Under the pieces are notes generated by a model, which searched no databases, was not told the origin of the DNA, and saw only the letters and a list, made by a program, of their open reading frames with translations. 64,000 bases of DNA. It comes from UBA10649 sp963793105. GTDB taxonomy: Bacteria > Actinomycetota > Actinomycetes > S36-B12. Each line of letters starts with the position of its first letter. Position 1 is the stretch's first letter. Below, one piece after another: positions 61,794 to 64,000 of the stretch. The position numbers and the translations under genes were made by a program. Where the stretch lies: positions 9,400-73,399 of the forward strand of contig CAWBZB010000015.1 of the NCBI GenBank assembly GCA_963793105.1, read 5' to 3'.

Positions 61794-62656
61794 CCGGACA
61801 CCCAGTATGGGATGCGAGCACGCGTGCGGCTGAAGACGATCACGCCGAGCACGAGGTTGAACACCGCGATGAGCAGGGTGGCGACGAGGGGGTCGATCGG
61901 GGCCCCGGGGTGCGAGGTGCCGAGGATCGGGTCGCGAACGGCGAGCACCTGGTAGGTGAAGGGGTTTGCCCACGCGAGCCAGGCCTGGCCATTGGATTCC
62001 ACCTCGTCCACCGACCAGAAGATCGGAGTCAGGAAGAACATCAGCCTCATGATCGCGCTGACGAAGGGGCCGACGTCGCGGAAGCGCGCGGTCAGCGGGC
62101 CGAGCCACAGCCCCAGGCCGACGTTGGACACCACGATCAGCACAACGGCGATGACGGACAGGCCCCAGGCGAGGGTCAGGGGGATCGCGAACACGAGGGC
62201 CAGCAGCACGATGACGACGGCGTCGTGGAGGAACTCGATGAACTGGGTGGCATTGCTGCGAAAGACATACGCGGAGTACGGCTGACGTGACGTGGAGAGC
62301 TGGGTCGACGCGCCCACATAGACCGCGGAGCCGCTGGTCACGCCGCCACTCGTGAGGAAGAAGGCGATGAAGCCGATGCCCACGTAGGGCACGACCTCGC
62401 TGAGGTTCTGACCGCTGAGGCCGAGTCGCAGGATGGAGAGCCCGAAGATGAACATCACCGTGGTGAGGGTGAGCCACCACGGACCGAGGATGGTGCGTCG
62501 GTAGCGGTTGCCGACGGCGATGATGGCCGTCAGCAACCAGATCCTGCGCTGCTCCCATGACCCTCGGAAGTCGGCCCACGCCGCCCGCCACTGGTCCCGG
62601 GCGGGCGCCTCGACGGGCACGACGACCGTCCGGTCTCCCGTGGTGCTCGGCACCAC
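61790..62656 (-). CDS. Polysaccharide ABC exporter permease (Wzm/ABC-2 type)
   Basis: About 288 residues if it begins at GTG 62656; six membrane helices, e.g. NRYRRTILGPWWLTLTTVMF, VVIVLLALVFAIPLTLAWGL and FRDVGPFVSAIMRLMFFLTP. This is the ABC-2 permease of a glycan exporter. The reading frame is open upstream into a truncated ATPase (62720-63084), so as written the two form one hybrid protein; the native start may have been lost at the junction. Confidence 0.87.
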   Translation of the reverse strand: MVPSTTGDRTVVVPVEAPARDQWRAAWADFRGSWEQRRIWLLTAIIAVGNRYRRTILGPWWLTLTTVMFIFGLSILRLGLSGQNLSEVVPYVGIGFIAFFLTSGGVTSGSAVYVGASTQLSTSRQPYSAYVFRSNATQFIEFLHDAVVIVLLALVFAIPLTLAWGLSVIAVVLIVVSNVGLGLWLGPLTARFRDVGPFVSAIMRLMFFLTPIFWSVDEVESNGQAWLAWANPFTYQVLAVRDPILGTSHPGAPIDPLVATLLIAVFNLVLGVIVFSRTRARIPYWVSG

Positions 62657-62719
62657 TACGCCCGTGGCTGGTGGACGCTGGGGAAGACGTCGGGCAAGGG
62701 GGCTCCTTCGATGGCGCGC

Positions 62720-63084
62720 CCGGTTGGAGAACCCGAGGATCGTCGCGTTGAGCCGGATGTTCTCGCGGCCGGTGAGCTCCGGATGGAACCCTGCCCCGAC
62801 TTCAAGAAGGGCTGAGAGCTTTCCATTGACCTTCACGGTGCCGGATGTTGGCCGATAGATGCCTGTGAGAACCTTCAAGGCGGTGGACTTGCCTGATCCG
62901 TTGTGTCCGATGATCCCTAGGGCGGATCCCTTGGGAACCGAGAAGGTCGCGTCCTTCAATGCCCAGAAGGCCCTCGGTGCGGGTGCCCGACCGCGGACGA
63001 AGCGTCCTTCAGGGATGTTCTCCGCTCGCTGGCCAGAAGGAATCTCTTGGACAACTCCGTGGCCTCCACAGCGAACTCGGTCAT
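62720..63084 (-). pseudogene. Truncated second Wzt-type ATPase, frame break near 63010
   Basis: From ATG 63084 the frame reads MTEFAVEATELSKRFLLASE; after a one-base shift near 63010 it continues FVRGRAPAPRAFWALKD, with Walker A IIGHNGSGKSTALKVL and the region SALLEVGAGFHPELTGREN. It stops at LGFSN near 62725, just before where the signature motif and Walker B should be. The remaining two thirds are absent, replaced directly by the permease gene. Its ATG overlaps the stop of the upstream permease. Confidence 0.75.
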
Positions 63085-63911
63085 ACGGCCTCACCCACGT
63101 CCCGACCCCATGTGTGGTACACGAACGTCGCTATGCCGGCCAGCCGCAAGAGTCCATGCCACGCAGTAGAGAACCGGCCCCGCGGGTGGAGCTGCAGCTC
63201 GTAGAGCAACAGCCTCGTGATCTCCACGAAGTTGGCCATCGGGTTCAGCGCCAGAAGGCTCCTCACAGGGATCCCGTTCCACTCCTCCGGGATCAGCGCG
63301 ACCGGGTACATGACAGGTGTGAGGAAGAACCAGAGGCCTGCATGACGATCCCGACTATCTGCCCCGTGTCGCGGAGGTGGACGTTGGCCACGGCCAAGCA
63401 GTACGAGAGCGCCGTGGCGAACACCCAGAGCACGACAAGCACGAGAGGGAACAACAGCCAGGTCCAGCCAACATTCATCAAGAGGATCAGGAAGAGGAGC
63501 ATGACCCCGGTCTCGATCGAAGCTGTCCACGGAGAGCGTCGCCGCTGAGGCGAACACAGGCACGTAGGAGGGGATGTAGACCTTCTGCAGCATGGCGCCC
63601 ATGCTGAGGATGGATCCCATCCCACCCATCGTGACCTGGGAGAAGGTGTTCCAGACGACGAATCCGACGAAGAACCATGCGGCGAACAGGCCGTCTCTGC
63701 CGTTGCCCATCGGGGGCGCCTGTGCGCGGAAGATGAGGGAGAAGACCGCGCTGTAGATGAGGACACTGGCGATCGGAACGATCACCGTCCACAGCAGGCC
63801 GAGTGCCGTCGCAGTGAACCGAGCCTTGAGATCACGGACCGCGAAAGCGCGGATGAGCCGGGCTCGAGAACGGGGAGAGTCCTGACGCAGCCGCTCAGTC
63901 GTGGCAGTCAT
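63081..63911 (-). pseudogene. Second polysaccharide exporter permease (Wzm-type), two compensating frame breaks
   Basis: From ATG 63911: RLIRAFAVRDLKARFTATAL, LLWTVIVPIASVLIYSAVFS and FFVGFVVWNTFSQVTMGGMG. Between about 63525 and 63345 the meaningful frame changes (IETGVMLLFLILLMNVGWTW, LSYCLAVANVHLRDTGQIVG), then returns (LWFFLTPVMYPVALIPEEWN) to the TGA at 63081. The joined product is a normal ABC-2 permease of about 275 residues. The two shifts cancel, which points to base-call indels. Confidence 0.8.
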
Positions 63912-64000
63912 GCGGACTCGGCTCCTGAAGGGTGCGTGCGATGGGCGCTCAGGATACCGTCCGGCAGGCTGTACCCCGGGCAGATGGCCAGGGTGCCGGT
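63912..64000. other. Upstream region of the exporter run, edge of window
   Basis: 89 bases upstream of the first permease start. No gene could be supported within the visible sequence and no clear operator was seen. It likely holds the promoter for the minus-strand exporter/sulfotransferase run. Confidence 0.4.

Noticed and set aside
63912..64000. Plus-strand short open frame from about 63930
   Set aside because: Runs off the window, no ribosome site and no recognisable sequence.

Overview
The window is high-GC DNA with dense genes, many GTG starts and frequent 4-base stop/start overlaps. It carries actinobacterial markers: trigger factor with two ClpP genes, a Nei2-type glycosylase, DUF3159, DUF5130, DUF6325/SHOCT, a DipZ-like protein and DtxR/IdeR- and DosR-like operators. 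This points to a Gram-positive actinomycete. A Nocardioidaceae (Aeromicrobium-like) host is my inference from protein resemblance only.

Layout. 1-10.7 kb: a coupled minus-strand run (prolyl oligopeptidase, MscS channel, SDR-DUF2867, truncated haemoglobin, GH13 glucosidase), divergent from amidase and malQ. 10.7-27.9 kb: core and maintenance genes (pepN, DCC protein, nei2, methyltransferases, a cysteine-desulfurase-like enzyme, a molybdopterin oxidoreductase with its cytochrome b, dipZ, a diguanylate cyclase). 28-38 kb: tRNA-Gly, a glycosyltransferase/methyltransferase/prenyltransferase-like operon, an iron permease behind an iron box, an L,D-transpeptidase, and a divergent phosphoribosyltransferase-hydrolase / erythromycin-esterase pair around a DosR-like box. 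38.4-43.2 kb: tRNA-Pro, tig, clpP1 and clpP2, with polysaccharide genes between them. 43-48 kb: ABC exporter and several glycosyltransferases, some broken.

50.2-56.9 kb holds the most unusual locus: a RiPP (ribosomal peptide) island. It has a PqqD-type recognition protein, an HprK-like kinase, a lasso-B2-type transglutaminase-fold protease, an Fe/2-oxoglutarate dioxygenase and an ATP-grasp ligase. It also has three candidate precursor peptides (two tandem paralogues and one single) and three coupled GAF-LuxR regulators. No lasso cyclase is visible. 57-64 kb: two secreted or lipid-anchored GH39-like hydrolases, a sulfotransferase, and two Wzm/Wzt-type exporter sets, one with a truncated ATPase. 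This looks like a surface-glycan locus.

A family of roughly 56-58 bp palindromes (arms near GAGTGGCCAGTTGTTGCTGC) sits between genes. Two copies bracket a DUF559 endonuclease-like gene.

At least a dozen genes, including single-copy pepN, show single-base frame breaks, often at G/C runs, and they are densest in the RiPP island. Read these first as possible sequencing indels and only second as decay. Where I merged frames, the entry says so.
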